Source: Nitrosomonas ureae (GTDB lineage Bacteria > Pseudomonadota > Gammaproteobacteria > Burkholderiales > Nitrosomonadaceae). From it: a stretch of DNA of 64,000 nt. Each line of letters starts with the position of its first letter. The first letter of the stretch is position 1. The position numbers were made by a program, and so were the translations under genes. The stretch covers positions 3,162,001 to 3,226,000 of the forward strand of contig NZ_CP013341.1 of NCBI RefSeq assembly GCF_001455205.1, written 5' to 3'. The notes below the pieces were generated by a model that saw only the letters and a program-made list of their open reading frames with translations, searched no databases and was not told the origin of the DNA. Positions 27,444 through 35,783 of this stretch are shown here, piece by piece.

Positions 27444-27818
27444 TTCAATATATCTCCATAATTTAAAACATGCACAAATGGTGCTTTGTAATTATGCCTG
27501 TTTACAGAAGGGCTATCAGTGCGATAAATAACATTGCTGAGATATTATGATTGTGAGCGAGTAAATTACTGAATTATTTGCTTTCTGGAAAATTTGCAAA
27601 AGCCGATTCTTTGTCTTTTGATGAATTTAATTCCGCAAATTTTTACGTGTTTTTTCCTGCCTCCCTCACCTTTCACCAAATTTATAGTAGGTTATTGAAT
27701 TTCGTTGCGGATGTCATAGGCCGATTGTCCTATTTAATTTCTTTCTATTAGGAAGTATGATCGCCTAAGCCATATAAAGAATATGGGTAATAACAATTTG
27801 AATTAAATACACTTTAAA
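27444..27818. other. Intergenic, no gene seen
   Basis: About 375 bases between divergent genes with no supported frame; it should hold both promoters. No repeat or RNA is recognised. Confidence 0.4.
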
Positions 27819-28442
27819 ATGACAAGAATATTATCTATAACATGTTTTGCGGTACTGTCCTTAATGTTGTCTTCAGCAACGGCTGAAGATCAGAAACAGA
27901 AGGCTGAGGTAGCGAAAGAAAAAGCTGAGATTCTAGAAGAAAAAGCTTCGTCTGAAGGAAGCAAAACCCCTCCTGGTCCGACTGAACTTATTACAAAACT
28001 ACAAGCTCAGTCCGTCGATCCAACAGGCGATGAGCCGATGGACGATGCGATTACTTGCCTTGCACGCACTATTTACTGGGAAGCAAGAGGCACGAGCACT
28101 ACAGGAATGGAAGTAGTGGCAAACGTTGTGATGAATCGAGTCGGTCATGAGGGATTTCCGGAAACGGTGTGTGGAGTGGTTAAACAAGGTCAGGAGCAAG
28201 GTGCTTGCCAATTTTCGTGGTGGTGTGACGGTCGTCCAGATGACGCAAAAGAGGATGAATCCTATACCACTGCAAAGGATATAACCCGCAAGGCTCTAAA
28301 TCGTCAGCTCAAAGACAGAACAAATGGGGCCTTATATTTTCACCACCGTAAAGTAGTCCCATCTTGGTCTAATGAATATATGAAGACGGTTGAGATTGAA
28401 GATTTTCTTTTCTACAAACCAGCTGGCGCAAAAGCTAAGTAG
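27819..28442 (+). CDS. Cell wall hydrolase, SleB/CwlJ type
   Basis: 207 residues with a signal peptide (about 1-22, ending ATA). A coiled charged linker (about 23-55) is followed by a Hydrolase_2 domain from about 70 to 200. The domain reads AITCLARTIYWEARGTSTTG then MEVVANVVMNRV, with the catalytic-type Glu in the WEARG motif. VCGVVKQGQEQGACQFSWWCDG and GALYFHHRKVVPSW are also typical. In spore formers this fold cleaves cortex peptidoglycan; in Gram-negatives it is a periplasmic murein hydrolase of uncertain role. It stands alone, divergent from the small periplasmic protein gene. Confidence 0.9.
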   Translation: MTRILSITCFAVLSLMLSSATAEDQKQKAEVAKEKAEILEEKASSEGSKTPPGPTELITKLQAQSVDPTGDEPMDDAITCLARTIYWEARGTSTTGMEVVANVVMNRVGHEGFPETVCGVVKQGQEQGACQFSWWCDGRPDDAKEDESYTTAKDITRKALNRQLKDRTNGALYFHHRKVVPSWSNEYMKTVEIEDFLFYKPAGAKAK

Positions 28443-28717
28443 GGCTGCAGGTTGAAATATCGAAATTTCGGCATCTGAGATATGCTAGGTGTTTAGTGTA
28501 GCTCATGACTTATTATCCGTCCGCACCACTCCAAGTGAACAAAACACGGCTACAAATATGGGATGAACTATACTTACTTCTATTTACTGTTTTAGTATTG
28601 TTCAGCAGATGGCTTTGCTTCAAAATTATTAATTGAAAAAGAATCTCATATTTTCAATTACTTCAGGATGATTCCTACAAGTCGAACAAAGAACTCCGCC
28701 GCAAGCAGCAAGATTTC

Positions 28718-29089
28718 TTATTCTAGCGAGTCGGTTGTTACGTCGAACGGTTTTAGTGAGTATTCAACATCTTTCATATACCAATTAGGAAAGCAAGTCT
28801 GTGTTCCAGGGGATCCCTTGGGAGAAAATATGGAGCGATACCAAATGGGCTGCCCCGTTTCTGCCTGTCTGATTTTTATATTACGTAATGAATCACATTC
28901 AATTATTAAATAATGAGTTGAATCATTATTATTAATATATTCCAGAACATGCTCATCAGAATCAAAGTCAGTTACTTTTAGAACCGGCGATTCGGTTCCA
29001 AGAATATTCTTCACGATGAATCCATCTTCAGACATCGTCATTTCTTGAAGTTGTTCTTTAGTTCCAATCCATGCTTTCCAGTCAGCCAT
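28718..29089 (-). CDS. Conserved-looking cytoplasmic protein, function unknown
   Basis: 123 residues from an ATG preceded by GGAGG at good spacing, which supports translation. There is no signal peptide or membrane segment. The sequence is acidic with a compact alpha/beta character (TVLKV-like strands, HYLIIECDSLRNIKIRQ) and ends without a special tag. I do not recognise a domain. It is in a cluster of small minus-strand frames that look like leftover accessory or phage genes. Confidence 0.55.
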   Translation of the reverse strand: MADWKAWIGTKEQLQEMTMSEDGFIVKNILGTESPVLKVTDFDSDEHVLEYINNNDSTHYLIIECDSLRNIKIRQAETGQPIWYRSIFSPKGSPGTQTCFPNWYMKDVEYSLKPFDVTTDSLE

Positions 29090-29660
29090 TAAATAACCTC
29101 CCTACATTTAACACATTATTTTCCAAATAAGAATATCGTATCTCATTTGGGTACCTCATTGAATATTATGTTGATACCATCACTTTCCCAATATCTGTTA
29201 AATGAACTCGGTGGTTTTTATCCACAGTTACAAAGCTGTTGGATTTCAGTTTATTTAAACTTTTTCTTCTACCGACTCCCAGTCTCTATAAACTCTACAA
29301 CTGTTGCACCTTCACCAACATTTAATAGGTACTTCAAATATTGTTGATATCCATATAACCTATTGATTTTATCTAGTTCCATACAATTCGGATAAATTAG
29401 AAATCAACTGCTACCATGCTTTCTCTGTAATCAGCCATTAAATTTTCACTCACATTAATCGTCATTAATTATGTGCGTGCGGGGACAATTCCGTTGCCCT
29501 TGCTTGACACCCATTCCTGTGCGCACACTACTTGTTTAATAAAATATTAGTGGTTTCTTCATATTTCTGGCTTGGGCTTCGGTTAACAAACTTGCAATCT
29601 TTGAACCTGCTCCCTATCCAAATGCCTCAGTTTCGTATACATGAACGAAAACGATCTCTT
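29090..29660. other. Stretch with remnant small frames
   Basis: On the minus strand a start near 29437 gives MADYRESMVAVDF and a stop. A second short frame at 29269-29382 reads MELDKINRLYGYQQYLKYLL and continues NVGEGATVVEFIETG. The two may be pieces of one small gene split by a frameshift; no family is recognised. The rest holds nothing I can identify. Confidence 0.3.
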
Positions 29661-29855
29661 TCATTTCTTGGTTAACTCCTTCCAAGCTTCTTCTGTGTAG
29701 GGTGTCCATTCATAAGCATTCATAATTGCTGATCTACGCATTCTGCTGATCATGTAGCTTGGCAATATGTAATAAGTTCCCTGATCTGAAACAATTATGT
29801 CTGAATCATCATCCTGCGGCATCTGTTCTCTACATTTGATCCAGTTAATTTGCAT
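29661..29855 (-). CDS. Small DUF551-like protein
   Basis: 64 residues beginning MQINWIKCREQMPQDDDSDI and ending with YEWTPYTEEAWKELTK. The opening WIKCxExMP and the later W(T/M)P motif resemble DUF551 proteins, which are common in phages and accessory DNA and have no known function. The ribosome site is weak. It could also be a fragment. Confidence 0.45.
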   Translation of the reverse strand: MQINWIKCREQMPQDDDSDIIVSDQGTYYILPSYMISRMRRSAIMNAYEWTPYTEEAWKELTKK

Positions 29856-29884
29856 GATCGTTTTTCATTTCGGTTAAACTTAGA

Positions 29885-30070
29885 AAAAATCGACCGCAAT
29901 CGACCGACGTTTGGAAGAGATATAGCTGCTCAAACTTTCCTTGCTCCTCATCCATCGCTTTGAGCTGATTTTGTACATACTGACGAATAGCTTCCTCGTA
30001 TAGTTGCAACAAAATAGATTTGCGTTTACCGCTTCCCCCAAGAATACTTTCTTTTTATCTCTGGCCAAAT
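29885..30070 (-). pseudogene. IS200-type TnpA remnant
   Basis: On the minus strand one frame contains IYFVATI, like the catalytic GYFVSTVG motif. After a frameshift the next frame continues YEEAIRQYVQNQLKAMDEEQ and GKFEQLYLF, matching the C-terminal helix and LF ending of IS200 transposases. The front of the gene is missing. It is the third independent trace of this family in the window. Confidence 0.5.
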
Positions 30071-30394
30071 ACGGAAAAATTTTCGAGCTGATATATTTTT
30101 TCTTTTTTCGAGAGTAAGTCCCCGAGATTTTCGCGATGTAGTTAAATCACCTTCTTTTCTCATGCTATAAGGATGTTTTAGCGAAAAAAACCTTGGTCCG
30201 TCTCAGTTAAATCCCCTTGAGAAAAAGTGCAGTACCTTATGGGTTCTATAGGGAAAAATAGAAGTTAAAGAATTGGGAGCATTTGAAATCCGGCACAGAA
30301 TGGCAATCATTCAGAGATCTCAAGTACGCTCAAACACCAGGATTGGACCTGTCAGGACTCATTGACTCAACCGATCCAAGCATCCCATCGGTTA
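30071..30394. other. Intergenic, nothing recognised
   Basis: About 320 bases downstream of the arsenic-type operon with no supported frame, repeat or terminator. Confidence 0.4.
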
Positions 30395-31339
30395 TCATTT
30401 CATCTCGCTGCATGAAGCACCAAACCGGAAACAACTGTAGCAGCGATGATGCTTCATACTGATCGGTTCTTGCAGACTCTCAATCAATGTTTTCCCCAAC
30501 GCATAATCGGCATCATCATCAACCAGCGTACACGCATAGACCTTGCACTCGTCGGCATTTTTTACCACCATACGGCTGAAAGCGCACATGAATTTACGCC
30601 GGGTCGATTCAGTCTGATAATCCACCATACAGCTTTGTGTAATCTGAGGAGCAGTAATTGTGGTATTGGGAGGATAGAATTCAGGAAACTCAATCCGTGG
30701 CAAATCTTCCGGTAAGCCCGCACCGCGAAAAACCTCGGCAAAACACTTGTTCACTTTACTTGCTGGCAAGCCGGCAATTTTCTGATTAGCCACGGACACA
30801 CTGAATCCCATATCGCTCAAAGCACATAAACCGTCTAATGCCATCGAAAACATTCCTTCACCACGGCCTTTATCGTGCTGATGCGCCAAGAAATGATCCA
30901 AACTAACCCGGAAATGCACAGTATGAGAATGTTCACGCAATGATTCCAATTGCGGTAAACGCTTAATCAGTGGTTCCGTAGCGTTGGTCAATACCATGCA
31001 AGGGCGATACTGTAATGCATAATCAAGTATGCGCACTATGTCTTTATTAATGAACGGCTCCCCTCCGGTAAAGGAAAATTGCTTAACACCCAAAGCTATC
31101 GCTTCGTCAATGAACGGTTTAACATCATCGAAACGCATAAGCTGCAAACGATCATCACCCGGTTTTGATCCTTCCAGGCAAAAAGGGCAAGCCAGATTAC
31201 ATGCGGTACCGGTATGAAACCATAGTTCCTCTAAAGCATGGGAACGGATAAAGCCACGCGGCTTATCATCGTGGGTGACGTACCATAACTTGGAACGGGC
31301 ATGGAGCTTTTCAGATGCGGATAAGACGGTAGCACTCAT
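30395..31339 (-). CDS. Radical SAM enzyme in arsenosugar-like operon
   Basis: 314 residues from the ATG at 31339; a GTG at 31351 would overlap the upstream gene. The canonical radical SAM motif CxxxCxxC is at Cys47, Cys51 and Cys54 (TACNLACPFCLEG), with the SAM-binding GGEP at 92-95. The C-terminal third carries a cysteine-rich tail (CKVYAC, HHRCYSCFRFGASC) like a SPASM/twitch auxiliary cluster site. It is the last gene of an operon with an ArsM-type methyltransferase and two glycosyltransferase-like genes, the context of arsenosugar biosynthesis. ArsS, the usual radical SAM enzyme there, has a different CNLxCxHCHVxAGP-type motif as I know it, so this may be a replacement with its own chemistry. 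The substrate is unknown. Confidence 0.82.
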   Translation of the reverse strand: MSATVLSASEKLHARSKLWYVTHDDKPRGFIRSHALEELWFHTGTACNLACPFCLEGSKPGDDRLQLMRFDDVKPFIDEAIALGVKQFSFTGGEPFINKDIVRILDYALQYRPCMVLTNATEPLIKRLPQLESLREHSHTVHFRVSLDHFLAHQHDKGRGEGMFSMALDGLCALSDMGFSVSVANQKIAGLPASKVNKCFAEVFRGAGLPEDLPRIEFPEFYPPNTTITAPQITQSCMVDYQTESTRRKFMCAFSRMVVKNADECKVYACTLVDDDADYALGKTLIESLQEPISMKHHRCYSCFRFGASCSEMK

Positions 31340-31341
31340 GT

Positions 31342-32388
31342 TCAACAGCACCCGCTGATCTGCTCACCAGTAGTTGCATCAGAAAACGGAATGCCCATGC
31401 CACAACCTGGAAAAATACCGAAGTGCCGGTCAAAGCTGCCATAAAAATCGAAATGCTCCCTGAATCGCGTGTCATGCAGCATGCGCCAGGTATTGCCACA
31501 TACTGGAAATTGCTTATCTGTTTCAATGAAATGATGCTTATCCAACCGGAAGGCATGAGGATAATGAGGAATCGTGCCTCGATATACCACCGATTGCCCA
31601 TGATCCTCACAAGCCGGTTCCAGATCGCGCAATTTGAATAGTCTATACGTTGCGGAGTAAAAATGAATATTGCCGATCTTGTCTGATAATTCAGGATTAT
31701 TAATGTCAATTGATCGATCATCGACCAGACGCGGATCAGAGAAACCATTCGCACGCGCCAGTTGCAAAAAGTCATTCCAATATAGCGCACCGCTCAAGCA
31801 TTCGCCATACAGTACCGGATCATGCGTCAATACCGCTGGAATTCGCCGATCACTGTAGACATCGGAAAAATACAATTCGCCTCCGGGCTTCAATACACGA
31901 AAGGCTTCACGTAATACCGCCGCCTTATCCGACGCCAGATTAATAACGCAATTCGATACGATCAAATCCATGCTGGCATCCGCCAATTCAAGTTCGTGCA
32001 ACCGTTCGATATAGCCCTGCAGGAAACGCACATTGCTGCGTTTGTAACCAAAGGCTTTCTGATGATATTTTTCATGCTGACGTGCAACTGCCAATTGCTC
32101 CTCAGTCATATCCACGCCGACAATTCGTCCTTTCTCTCCGACCAACTGCGATAGCACATATACATCTCTCCCGGCACCACACCCCAAATCCAGAATGGCT
32201 AATCCCTCCAGTAATTCAGGCAGCACCAAGCCGCAGCCATAATAGCGTGCTCGCACTTCAGCATGCACCCGGTTCAGCAGTGGTTTTACAAAATACGGCA
32301 GCCCTGCATCAGTGCAACATGCATTCGTCAATAAATCCTGAGTACCCTTGAGCGTTTCGCCATAATATTTTTGCACGCTCTCTTGCAT
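31342..32388 (-). CDS. arsM: Arsenite methyltransferase, arsenosugar type (ArsM-like)
   Basis: 348 residues from the ATG at 32388, which has GAGGGA upstream; the ATG at 32403 has none. A class I SAM-binding motif ILDLGCGAGRDV lies at about 65-76. Cysteines expected of ArsM are visible: Cys52 in YYGCGL, Cys147 in SNCVINL and Cys197 in YGECLSGALYW, plus a CC pair at 24-25 and a terminal CC. These three cysteines bind As(III) in characterised ArsM enzymes, which transfer methyl groups from SAM to arsenic. The long C-terminal region with VCGNTWRMLHDTRF fits the arsenosugar-associated subtype. The stop nearly touches the radical SAM start. Confidence 0.9.
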   Translation of the reverse strand: MQESVQKYYGETLKGTQDLLTNACCTDAGLPYFVKPLLNRVHAEVRARYYGCGLVLPELLEGLAILDLGCGAGRDVYVLSQLVGEKGRIVGVDMTEEQLAVARQHEKYHQKAFGYKRSNVRFLQGYIERLHELELADASMDLIVSNCVINLASDKAAVLREAFRVLKPGGELYFSDVYSDRRIPAVLTHDPVLYGECLSGALYWNDFLQLARANGFSDPRLVDDRSIDINNPELSDKIGNIHFYSATYRLFKLRDLEPACEDHGQSVVYRGTIPHYPHAFRLDKHHFIETDKQFPVCGNTWRMLHDTRFREHFDFYGSFDRHFGIFPGCGMGIPFSDATTGEQISGCC

Positions 32389-32428
32389 GATATTCCCTCG
32401 CATTGAATGATTTGTACCATTATGTCAT

Positions 32429-33118
32429 TCACGAACCAATTTTAGAACGATATCTTGCGGCAAGTTCCTGCGGTCTGGCGCCACACATAAAATTCCAGGC
32501 CAATTTACGATTATGCCAGGTACGCCGCCACCAGCCATCACGCTGCCAACGACGCGAATCTATAAAAATAGGTTCGGACAAAGGCACAAACTTACCACAA
32601 CGGCGGGCTGATCGCACCAAAGGCACTTCCTCGAATAACGGCCAAGGCGCATGCCCGCCGGTTTGTTGATAAACTGAACGCTTGATAAAAATTCCTTGAT
32701 CACCATAAGGAACACCGAAACGGCATCGCAGCGCAATCGCGGACTCCAGGATAAAAGCTTGCCAGCCACGCGGTTTGGCAAAGCGGAAATGAAAATACCC
32801 ACCGATCGCGCCTCGTGCTAACGCGCTTGATATCGCTCGGATTGAATCTGTTGATAGTTGCGCATCCGCGTGCAGAAACCACAGTACATCACCCGTGGCC
32901 TGAATTGCGCCAATGCGCAATTGCTGTCCGCGGCAAGGCTCACTCACCAACCGCTGCACCCTGAACTGTTTACAAATATTTAAGCAGCAGGCGCTATTGG
33001 CAGCATCAATCACAATAATTTCGCTCGGTTTATTCGGTAATTGCTGCAATTGTCCCAATAAACGCGCTAATTTCCCATCATCATGGTAGCAAGGAATAAT
33101 GACACTACACTTAACCAT
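32429..33118 (-). CDS. Family 2 glycosyltransferase, arsenosugar-cluster type (TIGR04283-like)
   Basis: 229 residues from the ATG at 33118 (MVKCSVIIPCYHDDGKLARL); an upstream in-frame start at 33154 would overlap the previous gene more. It is a GT-A fold with SVIIPCYHD, EIIVIDAANS, GDVLWFLHADAQL holding the DxD-like motif, and FGVPYGDQGIFIKRS. Proteins of this form are annotated as rSAM/selenodomain-associated transferase 2 and occur with ArsM and ArsS in arsenosugar clusters. It would transfer a sugar to the arsenical or its precursor. The upstream gene overlaps by 8 bases (ATGGTTAA), showing tight coupling. Confidence 0.85.
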   Translation of the reverse strand: MVKCSVIIPCYHDDGKLARLLGQLQQLPNKPSEIIVIDAANSACCLNICKQFRVQRLVSEPCRGQQLRIGAIQATGDVLWFLHADAQLSTDSIRAISSALARGAIGGYFHFRFAKPRGWQAFILESAIALRCRFGVPYGDQGIFIKRSVYQQTGGHAPWPLFEEVPLVRSARRCGKFVPLSEPIFIDSRRWQRDGWWRRTWHNRKLAWNFMCGARPQELAARYRSKIGS

Positions 33119-33800
33119 AAGGTATTTCTGGAAATGAAACAATCGTATCAACAAGTTCCAGCAACATACGGCGTGCAGGCCGTTTATCCTGTCGCAGCAA
33201 ACTGCTCAACTTTATCAGATCTTTCAACTCATCGACATCCTGACCTTGTTTTATCGTCGTCACGGATTTTCCTGCATTGCGGCAATTGTCTATCAAAGAG
33301 ATGCCCAAACGATCGCTGCTCCATGGCAAAACACTCAAGTTTGGCCATGCACATCGATTTGCCATCAGCACAACACCGCCATCCAGGGCTGGGATCAACA
33401 CGATATCATGATGCTGCAATGCGGCACAGGCCGCCTCATAGTCTAGCGTAGTCAATCCCGGTGCGTCACTGCCGATAAATATTAATTGCTCCCCGCCTTG
33501 CACACGCAATGCCCGATCTAGCGCATTGAGCCGCTGCCCCAGATTTCCCATCACCTGCGGCATAACAGTTACCGGAAAATGAGTTGGCAATAATAAGGCC
33601 TGCACCCACTCCACATCACCTTGATCGGCGGGGGCAATTACTACCGGACCCGGCCATGCACATGCATCTTCCAGTGCACAGGCCAATAATGCATCAGCAA
33701 CTTGCCGAGCTGCTTCCACACCTAAGCTCGCAGCCAATCTTTGCTTACCTACCCCGGGAGCCGGTCGCTTGCACAATAAAACAAGGATAACTTTGCTCAT
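33111..33800 (-). CDS. Glycosyltransferase-like protein (TIGR04282/DUF2064 type)
   Basis: 229 residues. The front reads ILVLLCKRPAPGVGKQRLAA, the nucleotide-sugar-binding start typical of the family. FIGSDAPGLTTLDYEAA near 120 and ALDGGVVLMANR near 155 follow. This is the DUF2064 family, also called rSAM/selenodomain-associated transferase 1, which recurs in arsenosugar clusters next to the family 2 enzyme. It is the first gene of the four-gene operon; the promoter must lie in the 346-base gap to the divergent gene. The exact reaction is not established. Confidence 0.85.
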   Translation of the reverse strand: MSKVILVLLCKRPAPGVGKQRLAASLGVEAARQVADALLACALEDACAWPGPVVIAPADQGDVEWVQALLLPTHFPVTVMPQVMGNLGQRLNALDRALRVQGGEQLIFIGSDAPGLTTLDYEAACAALQHHDIVLIPALDGGVVLMANRCAWPNLSVLPWSSDRLGISLIDNCRNAGKSVTTIKQGQDVDELKDLIKLSSLLRQDKRPARRMLLELVDTIVSFPEIPYG

Positions 33801-34146
33801 GTGGCCATCAAGATAAATTCTATCAATTCAGAGCGTTGCATAAAAAATAAGGAAAATTACATCAAACCACAGCACTATTTAAACATTCCTTCAAAACAAT
33901 CAAATAAATAAGTTGAGAAATACTATAAATTCGTCGCTCCTGATGCAGAAAATGCAGAATAACTATCTATTACCTGAAAAAGTAGTGTTAGAATTCTGTC
34001 GTCTAGTCAATTAACCCTGTTTTAATCATGACATACCGGTTATGCGGCTTTGACGAGATTTGCCCTTTCCTCGCATTTCTTTGAATATGGCAAGTATGAA
34101 ATAGAAATTATGATCAACTGACCAATTACTACAAAGGATATATAAA
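33801..34146. other. Divergent promoter region
   Basis: 346 AT-rich bases between the arsenic-type operon (minus) and the carbonic-anhydrase-like gene (plus). It must contain promoters for both. I see no clear ArsR-type palindrome or other operator. Confidence 0.45.
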
Positions 34147-35130
34147 ATGTTTGAAAGTTTAAAAAATCTGTTAAAACATTTTACAGGCAGTCAAGAATCA
34201 GCCTCAGCTACTCCAGGCACCAACACTCAGCATGAAACAACAACCTCATCAGCTACCGATGAAGAAAGTAATGCTCAACACATTACCCTGGGTCAATTCA
34301 ATTTAGGTATAGGGTCTATTGGGCCTGACAATCGCAACGATATTGATCGGAAAGTTTTGAATGAAATGTATCAAGCCATCGCATCCGGTTTGTTTAATGT
34401 TCCAGTAAACGGTTCAGTACCAGAAATATGTGTTGATGGTCGTACCAATAAAAGTGGTTATCGCAAAAGTGCTCCTTGTGCAGCCGGAGGCACATTAAGC
34501 ATAGTGTACGGTGGTGATCTTGGAAGCAATTCAGCCGCCACTGATATCACTGAAGTACAGTTAACCACACAAACCATCAACAAACTTAAAGAAAAGGGGC
34601 GTCAGGCTGGCGTGCATGGCGACGATCATAGTGACTGCGGCTGCGGCGCATGTTCCAAAGCGCCGACAATATATCAACATATCACCGAGCGCATCAATGA
34701 TCTTGCTTCACTGACTAGTCAACTGGGTATTAATATCACCGGATCAGAAAAAGAATCCATTGTTCAGCAAGCCAAGAATCGCTTAAATCAGGCGGGTTTC
34801 TTCGCTGAAAACAGGGCATCCATAATCCAAGCCGCGCAAGATACAGGCGCATCCTATGAAGAGTTAGTAGGGCAACACAATGAATTAGGTATTGCTTTGA
34901 ATACACGTGTGGGTACAACTGTGGATCGTTCTGCAATTCGTTCGAAATACGGACCACAATACGACGTGTTTGTAGTTGATGCTTGGGCATTCGGCAATGC
35001 GGCAAAGGATATCAATTCAACCACTAATGAGGAAGATGAACAACGCATCGCCAAAGCTATCACCCTGCAAAACGTAGCCACTGCCTCCATTCTGGGTCAT
35101 GGCTCTTTACCCATTATCCCAATCGCATAA
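34147..35130 (+). CDS. Uncharacterised protein with beta-carbonic-anhydrase-like metal motifs
   Basis: 327 residues without signal peptide. The N-terminal 45 residues are low-complexity (Ser/Thr-rich). Then C95-x-D97-x-R99 (EICVDGRTN) is followed by an AAGG turn at 112-115 and H161-x-x-C164-G (DDHSDCGCGAC). In beta-carbonic anhydrases zinc is held by Cys from CxDxR and by HxxC, with an NAGG segment between them. The order and motif identities match, but the rest does not look like a standard enzyme. The C-terminal half (about 180-327) is helical and unfamiliar. It might hydrate CO2, or be a metal-binding relative that lost this role. RBS AAAGGA precedes the ATG. Confidence 0.6.
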   Translation: MFESLKNLLKHFTGSQESASATPGTNTQHETTTSSATDEESNAQHITLGQFNLGIGSIGPDNRNDIDRKVLNEMYQAIASGLFNVPVNGSVPEICVDGRTNKSGYRKSAPCAAGGTLSIVYGGDLGSNSAATDITEVQLTTQTINKLKEKGRQAGVHGDDHSDCGCGACSKAPTIYQHITERINDLASLTSQLGINITGSEKESIVQQAKNRLNQAGFFAENRASIIQAAQDTGASYEELVGQHNELGIALNTRVGTTVDRSAIRSKYGPQYDVFVVDAWAFGNAAKDINSTTNEEDEQRIAKAITLQNVATASILGHGSLPIIPIA

Positions 35131-35176
35131 CTCGCGTTTGTAAATCAATATCGGGACGAATTCTATCTCGAATCAC

Positions 35177-35197
35177 CCCCGTGGCAGACCCACGGGG
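35177..35197. repeat. Solo hairpin matching the IS200 element ends
   Basis: Stem CCCCGTGG/CCACGGGG, identical to the hairpins at 11152-11172 and 11639-11659; only the loop differs (CAGAC against CAAGA). It lies 46 bases after the carbonic-anhydrase-like gene with no T-run after it, so it is not a classical terminator. It looks like a REP-type solo unit or the trace of an excised element. Confidence 0.75.
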
Positions 35198-35316
35198 AAC
35201 TGTGCGTTGTTGATATTACTTCCTTTTGTATTTTATCCGTTTGTCAATCTCAGAATCAAGATACAAGCGATTTTAAGAAGTTACTTCAAACATTTGTACG
35301 ACACAGACGGTATGGA

Positions 35317-35772
35317 TCAGGTGTTGGTTTGAGCAAATTGCGCACGCGCGAGCAAATTTAAAATAGCGTCGGCATTACTGCTTGAAAATACTTGTTCCGC
35401 TGCCTGCTGCCAAGGCAGCCAGGTATAACTCAAATGTTCTCTGGCCGAGATTTTAATCGGCGTCATGTCCGGCAAACATAAACCAAATACATGCTCAGTG
35501 TTGAATCTTACATCAGGTCCATAACGCCAGCGCCATTCTTGGTAAATTTCATATCGGTTTTCAATCTGCCAATCGGTCAATTCATAATCTGCGGAACGAA
35601 GCCCTGTTTCTTCAGATACTTCCCGCATCGCAGTCTGAAGTAGTGTCTCTCCGGGATCCTGACTACCTGTAACCGACTGCCAGTAACCTGGATGATCTGC
35701 GCGCTCCAACAATAATACTTGCAAATCAATTGTATGAATAACAACTAGCACGGAAATCGGAGTCTTGTACAT
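35317..35772 (-). CDS. nudB: Dihydroneopterin triphosphate diphosphatase
   Basis: 151-residue Nudix hydrolase. The Nudix box GSQDPGETLLQTAMREVSEE-TGL is at about 36-58 with the REVSEETG core. The N-terminal KTPISVLVVIHT and the central RWRYGPDVRFNTEHVF segment are typical of NudB. The enzyme removes pyrophosphate from dihydroneopterin triphosphate in folate synthesis. It is 11 bases downstream of aspS, an arrangement common in beta- and gammaproteobacteria. Confidence 0.92.
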   Translation of the reverse strand: MYKTPISVLVVIHTIDLQVLLLERADHPGYWQSVTGSQDPGETLLQTAMREVSEETGLRSADYELTDWQIENRYEIYQEWRWRYGPDVRFNTEHVFGLCLPDMTPIKISAREHLSYTWLPWQQAAEQVFSSSNADAILNLLARAQFAQTNT

Positions 35773-35783
35773 TAAAACAACGA

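Noticed and set aside
30395..31339. Possible selenocysteine codon in the radical SAM gene, as in some arsenosugar enzymes
   Set aside because: No in-frame TGA lies within the gene, and the cysteine motifs are all encoded by normal Cys codons.
34147..35130. Calling this protein a true carbonic anhydrase
   Set aside because: Only motifs match; without a fold or activity I keep it as carbonic-anhydrase-like.
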